A DNA stretch of 13,398 nt from Tidjanibacter sp. (GCA_017630115.1 JAGBVY010000046.1:1-13398); one strand, 5' to 3'; shown: positions 1 to 6,636, counted from the first letter of the stretch. Numbers and translations are program-made. The notes: generated from the sequence alone by a model not told the origin.

Positions 1-76
1 GACACCGCAGCTTACTGAACGTAAGTGAGGATGTCGCTTGCGAAATTTGGTGCAAAATTTACCAACAAGGCGCTTT
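1..76. other. Left-edge intergenic stretch with small hairpin
   Basis: This short stretch lies beyond the 3' end of lptB. It holds a small inverted repeat, CTTAC at 11-15 and GTAAG at 21-25 with a 5-base loop, but no T-run, so it is not an obvious terminator. Plus-strand frame 3 is open from the left edge to a TAA at 78-80, giving 25 codons ending in QQGAF, which would overlap the lptB stop codon by two bases. I cannot tell whether this is the tail of a real gene, part of an intergenic repeat family, or chance. No minus-strand start codon is visible here for a gene downstream of lptB. Confidence 0.25.
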
Positions 77-817
77 TTAACTGTCGAGCTTGAAGTCCTG
101 ACCAAGATATACCCTACGCACCTCCTCGTCGTTGGCCAGATCCTCGGCGCTACCAGCTTTGAGCACCCTACCCTCGAAGAGCAAGTAGGTACGGTCGGTA
201 ATCGAAAGGGTTTCGTGAACGTTGTGGTCGGTAATAATCACACCTATGTTTTTATCTTTTAGCGTACGCACAATGCTCTGAATGTCCTCCACAGCGATGG
301 GATCGACACCTGCAAAGGGTTCGTCGAGAAGAATAAACTTAGGATTGATTGCCACCGCGCGTGCAATCTCGGTTCGCCTACGCTCGCCACCGGAGAGTTG
401 GATACCCATATTCTTGCGCACCTTTTGCAGACGAAACTCCTCCAACAGCTCCTCCACCCTCTGGCGCTGATACTCCTTCGAGTAGCCGGTCATCTCCAAC
501 ACAGCCTTCAAATTATCTTCAACGGTAAGCTGACGGAAGACCGAGGCCTCCTGAGCCAAGTAACCCACACCCATCTGGGCACGTTTATAGACAGGCATCT
601 TGGTGATTTCGGTAGTTGTACCATCTTCGTCTTCGAGAAAGATGCGGCCGTCGTTGGGCTTAACAAGTCCCACAATCATATAGAAAGTGGTGGTTTTGCC
701 CGCACCATTAGGGCCGAGCAGACCCACTATCTCGCCCTGTTTCACATCAATAGAGACGTGGTTAACGACCGTGCGGCTCTTATACTTCTTTACTAAATCG
801 GAGGTGTATAGTTTCAT
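77..817 (-). CDS. lptB: LPS export ABC transporter ATP-binding protein LptB
   Basis: LptB is the cytoplasmic ATPase that, with LptF and LptG, extracts lipopolysaccharide from the inner membrane and drives it across the Lpt bridge to the outer membrane. The 246-residue protein is a complete single ABC domain of normal length. Visible motifs are Walker A GPNGAGKT (35-42), Q-loop in YLAQEASVF (Q89), signature LSGGE (141-145), Walker B FILLDE (161-166, catalytic E166) and H-loop H198 in ITDHN. The LAQEASVFRQLTVEDN and DEPFAGVDPIAV stretches are characteristic of LptB rather than of other ABC ATPases. The ATG at 815-817 is preceded by a TAACTTTG box about 20 bases upstream. The gene diverges from recQ. 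No terminator is visible after the stop codon within the window. Confidence 0.96.
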   Translation of the reverse strand: MKLYTSDLVKKYKSRTVVNHVSIDVKQGEIVGLLGPNGAGKTTTFYMIVGLVKPNDGRIFLEDEDGTTTEITKMPVYKRAQMGVGYLAQEASVFRQLTVEDNLKAVLEMTGYSKEYQRQRVEELLEEFRLQKVRKNMGIQLSGGERRRTEIARAVAINPKFILLDEPFAGVDPIAVEDIQSIVRTLKDKNIGVIITDHNVHETLSITDRTYLLFEGRVLKAGSAEDLANDEEVRRVYLGQDFKLDS

Positions 818-836
818 TATTTCAAAAAATTTTCGA

Positions 837-844
837 CAAAGTTA
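837..844 (-). promoter_or_regulatory. Bacteroidota -7 box for lptB
   Basis: Read on the minus strand, this is TAACTTTG, an exact match to the TAnnTTTG -7 element of the main Bacteroidota sigma factor. It lies about 20 bases upstream of the lptB ATG, so the leader would be short. A clear -33 TTTG element is not visible, which is common in this phylum. It stands back to back with the candidate recQ promoter, with 22 bp between the two boxes. Confidence 0.55.
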
Positions 845-866
845 GCGCAAATTCCGAAAAAATGAC

Positions 867-874
867 TACCTTAG
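867..874 (+). promoter_or_regulatory. Candidate -7 box for recQ
   Basis: TACCTTAG differs from TAnnTTTG at one base and would place the transcript start near 880, ahead of the ATG at 905. An overlapping alternative, TAGTATTG at 872-879, also has one mismatch, so the exact element is uncertain. This placement argues against the in-frame TTG at 884 as the recQ start, because that codon would sit almost on the transcription start. Confidence 0.35.
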
Positions 875-904
875 TATTGCTATTTGCGAAAAAGAGTGAT
901 TTAT

Positions 905-3103
905 ATGGAGGAAAATCAGATTCAAACGAGCCTTTTGTTGGCCAAATTGAAAGAGTATTTTGGCTTCTCTTCGTTCAAGGGCAACCAAGAGGCTGTCATA
1001 CGCAACGTGCTTGCCGGTGGCGACACCTTTGTACTTATGCCCACAGGCGGTGGCAAGAGTCTTTGCTACCAGTTGCCTGCCCTTATGATGGATGGCGTGG
1101 CCATCATCATCTCGCCACTGATTGCGCTGATGAAGAATCAGGTCGATGCGATGCGTACATTTAGTATGGAGGAGGGCATAGCCCACTTCCTCAACTCTTC
1201 GCTCAACAAAGCAGCCATCACACAAGTGAAAAACGACGTGCTGGCCGGCAAAACCAAACTCCTCTACTTTGCTCCCGAATCACTCACCAAAGAGGAGAAC
1301 ATCTCATTTCTTCGCAAAATCAAAATTTCGTTCTACGCCATCGACGAGGCGCACTGCATCTCGGAGTGGGGTCACGACTTCCGCCCCGAGTATCGTCGCA
1401 TACGTCCCATTGTGAACGACATTGGTCGCGCACCTATCATTGCCCTAACGGCAACTGCCACCCCAAAAGTGCAGTTCGACATCCAGAAGAACCTCGGTAT
1501 GATGGATGCTAAGGTCTATAAGTCGTCGTTCAACCGCCCCAACCTCTACTACGAGCTCAGGCCCAAGCACGATGTAAACAAAGATATTATCCGCTACATC
1601 AAACAAAACCCCGGCAAGAGCGGTATCATCTACTGTCTATCGCGCAAGAAGGTGGAAGAGCTGACCGAACTACTTATAGCCAACGGTATTCGCGCCCTAC
1701 CCTACCACGCAGGTATGGATGGCGTAACCCGAGCCAACAATCAAGACGCATTCTTGATGGAGGAGGTGGAGGTGATTGTAGCTACCATTGCCTTTGGTAT
1801 GGGCATCGACAAGCCCGATGTACGCTACGTCATCCACTACGACATACCCAAGAGTTTGGAGGGCTACTATCAGGAGACTGGACGTGCAGGCCGCGATGGT
1901 GGCGAGGGTAGGTGTATAACTTTTTACAGCTACAAGGACATCCAGAAGTTGGAGAAGTTTATGCAGGGTAAGCCTGTGGCCGAGCAGGAAATTGGCCGAT
2001 TGTTGTTGCTCGAAACCGTGGCCTATGCCGAGAGTAGTGTCTGCCGACGCAAAAGCTTGCTACACTACTTTGGCGAGGAGTACACCGAGGAGAATTGCGG
2101 CGCGTGCGACAACTGCATCAATCCCAAGCCCAAAATCAACGCCCAGAAGCAGATGGTTATGGCCTTGGAAACTCTCGAAGCCATTGGACCTAAGTTTAAG
2201 GTCGATTACCTAACCTCTGTATTGGTGGGCAAGAACACCTCTATGATTAAGTCGTATGGCCACCACAAGATTGAACATTTTGGCATTGGTGCCGACCACG
2301 ATGAGCGTTTCTGGGGTGCCGTCGTAAGAAAAGGACTTATTGAGGGACTCATAGATAAGAACATTGAGAACTATGGTCTGCTATCGCTCAGTGCTAAGGG
2401 CGAGGCCTTCCTTGACAAACCCTACAACCTTACAATCACCCTCGACCACGACTACAACGAGGAGAGCGATGAGGAGGCTCTGGCTGCTGCGGCAGGTAAG
2501 GGTGCTGTGGCCGACGAGGAGCTATTTGCTATCCTGAAAGACCTTCGCAAGCAGGTGGCCTCACGCAATGGCCTACCCCCATTTGTAATTTTCCAAGACC
2601 CCTCGCTCGAAGATATGGCAATCCAATACCCCATCACTATTGAGGAGTTGCAGAACATCAGCGGCGTGGGTGCAGGCAAGGCCAAGAAGTTTGGAGCAGA
2701 GTTTGTAAAGGTTATTGCTGCCTATGTGGAGGAGAAGGAGATTGTCCGTCCTCAGGATATGGTCGTAAAGAGTGTTGGCAACAAGAGTGGCAACAAGGTA
2801 TTCATCATCCAGAGCATCGACCGCAGGATGGACTTCGAGGATATTGCCCACGCCAAGAATCTCCAAATGGAGGAGCTGCTGACCGAGATAGAGTCTATTG
2901 TCAATTCGGGCACAAGGCTCGACATCAGCTACTACATCGAACAGGTAGTCGATGACGACAAGGCCGAGGATATTTACCTCTACTTCAAGGAGGATGCCGA
3001 GACCGACAGCCTCGACGAGGCAATGGAGGAGCTGGGCGACGACTACACCGAGGAGGAGGTGCGCCTAGTCCGCATCAAATTCCTATGCGAACAAGGACAC
3101 TAA
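905..3103 (+). CDS. recQ: ATP-dependent DNA helicase RecQ
   Basis: RecQ is a 3'-5' superfamily 2 helicase acting in recombination and replication-fork repair. With the ATG at 905 the protein is 732 residues. In order it shows motif I MPTGGGKS (45-52, K51), DEAH box (147-150), motif III LTATATP (181-187), motif IV around GIIYCLSRKK (240-249), and motifs V/VI from ATIAFGMGIDKPDVRY to QETGRAGR (323-330). The zinc-binding cysteines are C380, C398, C401 and C404, followed by a winged-helix RQC region and an HRDC domain (about 538-610, VGAGKAKKFG). Beyond HRDC is an acidic extension of about 120 residues, including a helical segment (RRMDFEDIAHAKNLQMEELL) like the extra C-terminal helix-turn-helix of Bacteroidota RecQ. 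An in-frame TTG 21 bases upstream is a less likely start. The gene ends in a terminator and appears to be monocistronic. Confidence 0.97.
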   Translation: MEENQIQTSLLLAKLKEYFGFSSFKGNQEAVIRNVLAGGDTFVLMPTGGGKSLCYQLPALMMDGVAIIISPLIALMKNQVDAMRTFSMEEGIAHFLNSSLNKAAITQVKNDVLAGKTKLLYFAPESLTKEENISFLRKIKISFYAIDEAHCISEWGHDFRPEYRRIRPIVNDIGRAPIIALTATATPKVQFDIQKNLGMMDAKVYKSSFNRPNLYYELRPKHDVNKDIIRYIKQNPGKSGIIYCLSRKKVEELTELLIANGIRALPYHAGMDGVTRANNQDAFLMEEVEVIVATIAFGMGIDKPDVRYVIHYDIPKSLEGYYQETGRAGRDGGEGRCITFYSYKDIQKLEKFMQGKPVAEQEIGRLLLLETVAYAESSVCRRKSLLHYFGEEYTEENCGACDNCINPKPKINAQKQMVMALETLEAIGPKFKVDYLTSVLVGKNTSMIKSYGHHKIEHFGIGADHDERFWGAVVRKGLIEGLIDKNIENYGLLSLSAKGEAFLDKPYNLTITLDHDYNEESDEEALAAAAGKGAVADEELFAILKDLRKQVASRNGLPPFVIFQDPSLEDMAIQYPITIEELQNISGVGAGKAKKFGAEFVKVIAAYVEEKEIVRPQDMVVKSVGNKSGNKVFIIQSIDRRMDFEDIAHAKNLQMEELLTEIESIVNSGTRLDISYYIEQVVDDDKAEDIYLYFKEDAETDSLDEAMEELGDDYTEEEVRLVRIKFLCEQGH

Positions 3104-3112
3104 TTTGAATTG

Positions 3113-3140
3113 AAAATTCAAAATTCAAAATTCAAAATTA
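3113..3140 (+). repeat. Heptad tandem repeat, AAAATTC x3 + AAAATTA
   Basis: Four consecutive 7-bp units begin ten bases after the recQ stop: AAAATTC at 3113, 3120 and 3127, then AAAATTA at 3134. The array sits immediately before the recQ terminator hairpin. A related 7-bp array of opposite sense (TTTCAAY) lies 180 bp downstream. Both resemble short tandem heptad repeats known from intergenic DNA of several bacterial groups. The function is unknown. Confidence 0.85.
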
Positions 3141-3143
3141 AAG

Positions 3144-3178
3144 AAAAGCTACGAGCGCAAATGCACCCGTAGCTTTTT
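3144..3178 (+). terminator. Intrinsic terminator of recQ
   Basis: AAAAGCTACG (3144-3153) pairs with CGTAGCTTTT (3168-3177), a perfect 10-bp stem with a 14-base loop. The right arm ends in a run of five T. The A-rich left arm makes it potentially active in both directions, although no convergent gene exists here. Confidence 0.8.
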
Positions 3179-3277
3179 CGTATAGTATAATGAGGTCTTA
3201 CTATGGAAATGACGTAAGGATTGAGATCAATTTGCCTTGGGGGTGAAATCAACCCAATAGTGGGTCATAGCGGGTCG

Positions 3278-3296
3278 GGTAACTGCGCCAGTTGCC
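3278..3296 (+). other. Small hairpin in the recQ-rsmA gap
   Basis: GGTAACTG (3278-3285) and CAGTTGCC (3289-3296) can form an 8-bp stem with one G-T pair and a 3-base CGC loop. There is no T-run, so it is not a terminator. The arms resemble the CAGTTACC units in the repeat array at the right end of the window. The link may be chance. The rest of 3180-3320 shows no gene and nothing else I recognise. Confidence 0.3.
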
Positions 3297-3322
3297 ACAA
3301 ATATAGAGAATAAATCCTTAAT

Positions 3323-3350
3323 TTTCAACTTTCAATTTTCAATTTTCAAC
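3323..3350 (+). repeat. Heptad tandem repeat, TTTCAAY x4
   Basis: Four 7-bp units, TTTCAAC, TTTCAAT, TTTCAAT and TTTCAAC, run directly into the rsmA promoter region and end ten bases before its -7 box. The period matches the AAAATTC array after recQ. Read on the opposite strand this array is GAAAATT-like where the other is CAAAATT-like, so the two are related but not exact inverted copies. Together they bracket about 180 bp. Confidence 0.85.
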
Positions 3351-3359
3351 TTTAATGGG

Positions 3360-3367
3360 TATTTTTG
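3360..3367 (+). promoter_or_regulatory. Bacteroidota -7 box for rsmA
   Basis: TATTTTTG is an exact match to TAnnTTTG. It predicts a transcript start near 3373 and a leader of about 20 bases to the proposed TTG start of rsmA. The -33 region falls inside the TTTCAAY heptad array, so changes in repeat copy number would alter the DNA just upstream of this promoter. Confidence 0.55.
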
Positions 3368-3393
3368 TGGCACAACAATAAATCTTTACAACA

Positions 3394-4239
3394 TTGACTA
3401 CAAAGCGATATAATAAAAAAGGTAGAGGAGGTGCTCACAGGGCTGCCTCGGTCACTACCGACCCCAACTATGTCAGGCCCAAGAAGGCGCTCGGACAGCA
3501 CTTCCTAACCGATATGGGTGTGGCACGCAGCATTGCCGAGGCAATGAGCGAGGGCGGCAACGTCTTGGAGGTGGGCTGTGGCACAGGCGTGCTGACGCAA
3601 TTCCTATTGCAGCGCAACGACATAACAACTTGGGGCGCAGAGGTCGATGGCGAGAGTGTGGAGTATCTCCACCGCCACTACCCCGACTTCACCCCACGCC
3701 TCATCTACGGCGACTTTCTCAACCTCCCCTTAGACGAGATGTTTCCCGAGGGTCTGAAAGTCATAGGCAACTTCCCCTACAACATCTCCTCACAGATATT
3801 CTTCAAGGTACTCGACTACAAGGAGTTGATTCCAGAGGTGGTGGGTATGGTACAGAGGGAGGTAGCACTGAGGATTGCCTCGCCTGCCGGCAACCGCGAC
3901 TACGGCATACTGAGCGTACTGATGCAAGCTTGGTACGATATCGAATATCTCTTCACCGTCCACGAGAACGTATTTAACCCTCCTCCCAAGGTTAAGAGTG
4001 CCGTTGTGAGAATGAGGCGCAACTCTGTCAAAGAGTTGGGCTGCAACGAGGAGTTATTTGTAAAGGTCGTAAAGGCCGCTTTTAGTCAGCGACGCAAGAT
4101 GCTCAAAACGCCCCTGAAAGCTATATTTGGCGACTTTGGCGGAGCCGAGCACCAATTCTTCTCGCTCCGCGCCGAGGCCCTTTCGGTGGCCGACTACATA
4201 GCTCTAACCAACTGGGTGGAAGAGAACATTGAAAAATAA
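3394..4239 (+). CDS. rsmA: 16S rRNA (A1518/A1519) dimethyltransferase RsmA/KsgA
   Basis: RsmA uses S-adenosylmethionine to dimethylate two adjacent adenines in the 3'-terminal helix of 16S rRNA, a late step in 30S maturation. The 281-residue protein shows the family entry motif RPKKALGQHFL (28-38), SAM-binding motif LEVGCGTGVL (58-67), the catalytic NFPYNISSQ (126-134), FNPPPKVKSAV (194-204) and SQRRKMLK (231-238). A stop codon at 3379 and the absence of any ATG or GTG before the conserved motif make TTG at 3394 the only conventional start that keeps the domain whole. The alternative ATG at residue 41 would delete part of it. The resulting N-terminal tail of about 27 residues is basic and poorly conserved-looking. 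An AGGAGGTG sequence at 3426-3433 lies inside the gene with no start codon properly spaced after it. The gene is followed by a strong terminator. Confidence 0.94.
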   Translation: MTTKRYNKKGRGGAHRAASVTTDPNYVRPKKALGQHFLTDMGVARSIAEAMSEGGNVLEVGCGTGVLTQFLLQRNDITTWGAEVDGESVEYLHRHYPDFTPRLIYGDFLNLPLDEMFPEGLKVIGNFPYNISSQIFFKVLDYKELIPEVVGMVQREVALRIASPAGNRDYGILSVLMQAWYDIEYLFTVHENVFNPPPKVKSAVVRMRRNSVKELGCNEELFVKVVKAAFSQRRKMLKTPLKAIFGDFGGAEHQFFSLRAEALSVADYIALTNWVEENIEK

Positions 4240-4249
4240 AAACAATTAG

Positions 4250-4279
4250 CTGTCAGTCCTGCGCGGGCTGACAGTTTTT
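4250..4279 (+). terminator. Intrinsic terminator of rsmA
   Basis: CTGTCAGTCC (4250-4259) pairs with GGGCTGACAG (4265-4274), a 10-bp stem with one G-T pair and a 5-base loop. It is followed directly by TTTTTC. It begins 11 bases after the rsmA stop codon and separates rsmA from the lipoprotein promoter. Confidence 0.9.
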
Positions 4280-4284
4280 CTTTA

Positions 4285-4301
4285 TTGGCTCGGTGTTTGC
4301 A
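4285..4301 (+). promoter_or_regulatory. Sigma-54-like -24/-12 promoter before lipoprotein gene
   Basis: TTGGCTCG-gtgt-TTGCA matches the sigma-54 consensus TTGGCACG-N4-TTGCA at 12 of 13 positions. The invariant GG (4287-4288) and GC (4299-4300) are separated by exactly 10 bases. It lies just after the rsmA terminator. The expected transcript start is near 4312, about 39 bases before the lipoprotein ATG. No TAnnTTTG box fits this gene better. No enhancer-binding-protein site or activator gene is identified in the window. Confidence 0.55.
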
Positions 4302-4350
4302 TAGGTATGGGGGTTAGCACACAAAAGTTTAACCACTAAAAACGAAATCT

Positions 4351-4929
4351 ATGCAACAAAAATCTTTTCGCAGACTTCTTTTCGTGGTGCTTGCCTCGCT
4401 GATGTCGGCACTCACCATAAGTTCCTGCACATCGCAAAAACGCTGGAACGAACAACAACGCCACGAGGCACACCAAATGCTACGTCAGTGGCGCGAAATT
4501 GCCTACCTAAACGCCCTCACAGAAGAGGAGTTTGAGCTCTTCGCCACCAACGTCACCGACCTACTCGAAGAGGAGTGGCCCTCCTATGTGGAGTTTATCC
4601 AGATGCCAATGGTGGGCGACAGTGTGGAGATGGTAGTAGTGGCAACCATTGTAACCGAGATTAAAGCCTCGCCCGAGAAATTACGCCACATATTCTCCTA
4701 CCCCGAGCTGGTCGAAGCCTCCATACTTCCCGAGGGGATGAGCCTCCGACAACAGCACGACTTCTACAAATGTTTTGCCGAGAGGGTCAATATGAGCTAC
4801 GGCTCGATGCAACAATTCGTCTGGGATGCAATCTACTCTCGCCTGAACGACAAACTCATAGCACAGATGATGCGACGTTGTGCCGACCCCTATTGGGAGG
4901 TGGATGTAACTGTGGTAGAGGTAGATTAG
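4351..4929 (+). CDS. Putative lipoprotein of unknown function
   Basis: I do not recognise this 192-residue protein. It begins with a basic residue cluster (KSFRR) and a hydrophobic stretch ending in the lipobox ISSC, so cleavage and lipidation at C26 by the lipoprotein pathway is predicted. The residues after the cysteine (TSQKR) are not acidic, unlike the S-(D/E)3 surface-export signal of Bacteroidota lipoproteins, which suggests periplasmic retention. The mature part looks mostly helical and acidic (for example NALTEEEFELFATNVTDLLEE), with a few aromatic pairs and no repeats or metal-binding motif that I can see. It is transcribed alone, from a predicted sigma-54 promoter, and ends in a terminator shared with the convergent methyltransferase gene. 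The coding call is firm because of the signal peptide and clean flanking signals. The function is open. Confidence 0.85.
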   Translation: MQQKSFRRLLFVVLASLMSALTISSCTSQKRWNEQQRHEAHQMLRQWREIAYLNALTEEEFELFATNVTDLLEEEWPSYVEFIQMPMVGDSVEMVVVATIVTEIKASPEKLRHIFSYPELVEASILPEGMSLRQQHDFYKCFAERVNMSYGSMQQFVWDAIYSRLNDKLIAQMMRRCADPYWEVDVTVVEVD

Positions 4930-4930
4930 T

Positions 4931-4962
4931 AAAAAAATAGGGAGCCACCTCCCTATTTTTTT
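4931..4962. terminator. Bidirectional terminator between convergent genes
   Basis: AAAAAAATAGGGAG (4931-4944) and CTCCCTATTTTTTT (4949-4962) are perfect 14-base reverse complements around a 4-base CCAC loop, with a T-run on either strand. It begins one base after the lipoprotein stop codon. Read on the minus strand, its A-rich arm carries the last two lysine codons and the TAG stop (4953-4955) of the methyltransferase gene. Confidence 0.93.
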
Positions 4963-5726
4963 GCCACATATATCAAATCGAAGCACTCCTCGTGAACAGG
5001 CACTACGGAGTAGTCGCTCATCTGGATACCCTCCGTCAGAGTCTGATTTTCACTAAGCAGACGGCGGCGATTGAGCCTATTGAGCAGGTCGTAGGGTATC
5101 TGCAACATCCAGCGCGGAAGTCGGTGTTGCAAATCCAGAGGGTCGAAGCGAGTGATACGCTCAACACCCTCGCGATTCTTCTGGTAGTAGTTCCACACCT
5201 TCTCGTTGCCCTCTACGCCCAGCTGTTCTACCTCGGCAAAACTCCCTTTAAGCAGCCTTTCGAACTCTTCGGCCGTGTACTCTCTAACGTGCCACGGATT
5301 GCGTGTGAGCGACATTGGACGGTTGGGGGTGCTGACAATAAATTTGCCACCCTTTTTCAGTACGCGCCACACCTCCCTAACGAACTCTTTGTCTTTCTTG
5401 ATATGCTCCACCACTTGGAACGAGATGACACAATCGACACTCTCGCTTTCAATCCCCGCCAAAGGAGGCACACGCATCTGGCGAAACTCCACGTTGGGCT
5501 GAGCCTCTATGAGCTCTCTGTCGGGCAAATGCTTATCAATCGTCAGAAAACTCTCCGCCTTGGGTGCGACCACCTCAATGCCATAGCCACCACCCGTGCC
5601 AATCTCCAACACACGCCCTTCGACCCTCTCGGATGCAAAGTAGTAGGCCAGCAAGGAACGCTGGAAAACATAGTTATCGGAGGCGTCGCGTTGAGATACA
5701 CGCTCGGCAGTTTGATTCTTAGCCAT
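4953..5726 (-). CDS. Class I SAM-dependent methyltransferase
   Basis: This 257-residue protein is a class I methyltransferase of the Methyltransf_11 type. The SAM-binding motif I is VLEIGTGGGYG (39-49). An acidic residue D64 ends strand 2, and motif IV SFQVVEHIKKD (102-112) and the post-motif RVLKKGGKFIVSTPNR (121-136) follow. The first 30 residues and the last 120 are outside the core fold and may select the substrate, which I cannot identify. Lipid, quinone or small-molecule methylation are all possible, and there is no rRNA- or DNA-methylase signature such as NPPY. It is the second gene of a minus-strand pair, 26 bases after the CvfB-like gene, so cotranscription is likely. Its stop codon lies within the bidirectional terminator. 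Confidence 0.9.
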   Translation of the reverse strand: MAKNQTAERVSQRDASDNYVFQRSLLAYYFASERVEGRVLEIGTGGGYGIEVVAPKAESFLTIDKHLPDRELIEAQPNVEFRQMRVPPLAGIESESVDCVISFQVVEHIKKDKEFVREVWRVLKKGGKFIVSTPNRPMSLTRNPWHVREYTAEEFERLLKGSFAEVEQLGVEGNEKVWNYYQKNREGVERITRFDPLDLQHRLPRWMLQIPYDLLNRLNRRRLLSENQTLTEGIQMSDYSVVPVHEECFDLIYVAKK

Positions 5727-5752
5727 AGTGAATGTAGGATTCTTGGGAGCTA

Positions 5753-6589
5753 CTATTTTGCTATTGATATTTCGCCCTCACTAATAGTTATGCGTCTTTG
5801 ACGGTAGAGCGCACCTACGGCCTTCTTGAAACTCTTTTTGCTAAGGCCAGTAAGCGAGGCTATCTCCTCGGGCGAAGAGTTGTCGCCCAGTGGCAGTCTG
5901 CCGCCGCTCTTTTGGAGCAATTCCAGAAGTCGCTCGGCGGAACTGTCGCGCAACTGGCGACCCTCTTGCTGCAACATCACATCGATGCGCCCCTCGGCAC
6001 TGATACGATGCACATAGCCTGTGAGCCTATCGCCCACCTTTATGGGGGTGAAAATTTGGTCGTTGTATATCATACCCCAGTGGCGATTGTTAATCACCAC
6101 GCGGTAGCCCATCTCCATACGGCGAGCCACCAACAAATCTACCTGCTCGTGGGCTCTGACGCCAATCTCGGCATTGGAAATGTACTTGCCAAGTTTGGTT
6201 GTGGCCACCACACGGCCCGTCAGAGGGTCGCGGTAGAGATAGACCAGATAACGGCCACCCATCTGCACCTCGAAGGGGACGTTGCGATTGGGCATAAAGA
6301 GGTCTTTGGCCGTAATACCCCAAGCCAGAAATACGCCGTGAGCATTCCTATCAACAGCCTCCAATACAGCCGCCTCGCCTACCACTGCCAAAGGTTTCTC
6401 GCGAGTGGCAATGAGTCTATTCTCGGAATCGTGATAGACAAACACCTCCACAAGGTCGCCAACGTGATCTGAGAGGGATACATAGCGATTGGGAAGCAAC
6501 ACCTCTGCCCCCTCTTCGTCGGTCAGGTATATTCCGGGGTCGGCAATGCGACTTATTCTAAGAGTTTGATATTCGCCAGCTTGCAGCAT
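5753..6589 (-). CDS. CvfB/YitL-family S1-like RNA-binding protein
   Basis: The CvfB family is a set of RNA-binding proteins with tandem S1-like domains and a C-terminal winged helix. In Staphylococcus aureus it affects virulence gene expression, and its role in Bacteroidota is poorly known. The 278-residue protein fits: a first beta-barrel domain (about 1-66, EVLLPNRYVS), a second (about 70-133, GVFLAWGITAKDLFMP), a third S1 domain (about 140-207, GMIYNDQIFTPIKVGDRLTG) and a winged helix (about 238-270, SPEEIASLTGLSKKSFKKAV). The start ATG at 6587-6589 (MLQAGEYQTL) is chosen because the frame stays open for 78 further codons only by running through the promoter region and into the divergent nitrilase gene. 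It heads a pair with the methyltransferase and diverges from the nitrilase gene. Confidence 0.9.
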   Translation of the reverse strand: MLQAGEYQTLRISRIADPGIYLTDEEGAEVLLPNRYVSLSDHVGDLVEVFVYHDSENRLIATREKPLAVVGEAAVLEAVDRNAHGVFLAWGITAKDLFMPNRNVPFEVQMGGRYLVYLYRDPLTGRVVATTKLGKYISNAEIGVRAHEQVDLLVARRMEMGYRVVINNRHWGMIYNDQIFTPIKVGDRLTGYVHRISAEGRIDVMLQQEGRQLRDSSAERLLELLQKSGGRLPLGDNSSPEEIASLTGLSKKSFKKAVGALYRQRRITISEGEISIAK

Positions 6590-6628
6590 AGAGTCGAAAG
6601 AGTTACGTTTTTGTTTGGTAAATTTGTG

Positions 6629-6636
6629 CAAAAATA
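6629..6636 (-). promoter_or_regulatory. Bacteroidota -7 box for the CvfB-like gene
   Basis: Read on the minus strand this is TATTTTTG, an exact TAnnTTTG match, about 40 bases upstream of the CvfB-like ATG. It is the mirror image of the identical box that drives the nitrilase gene, with 22 bp between them. Each box therefore lies about where the other promoter's -33 contact would be. Confidence 0.55.

Noticed and set aside
3421..3433. AGGAGGTG as the ribosome binding site of rsmA.
   Set aside because: No start codon follows at a useful distance, and any later start would remove the conserved N-terminal motif.
4992..5801. A 269-codon open frame on the plus strand opposite the methyltransferase and the end of the cvfB-like gene.
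   Set aside because: It spans two well-supported minus-strand genes and its translation shows no domain; it is a by-product of codon use on the other strand.
5798..6472. A 224-codon plus-strand open frame opposite the cvfB-like gene.
   Set aside because: It is fully antisense to a gene with recognisable S1-like and winged-helix domains and has no promoter or family match.
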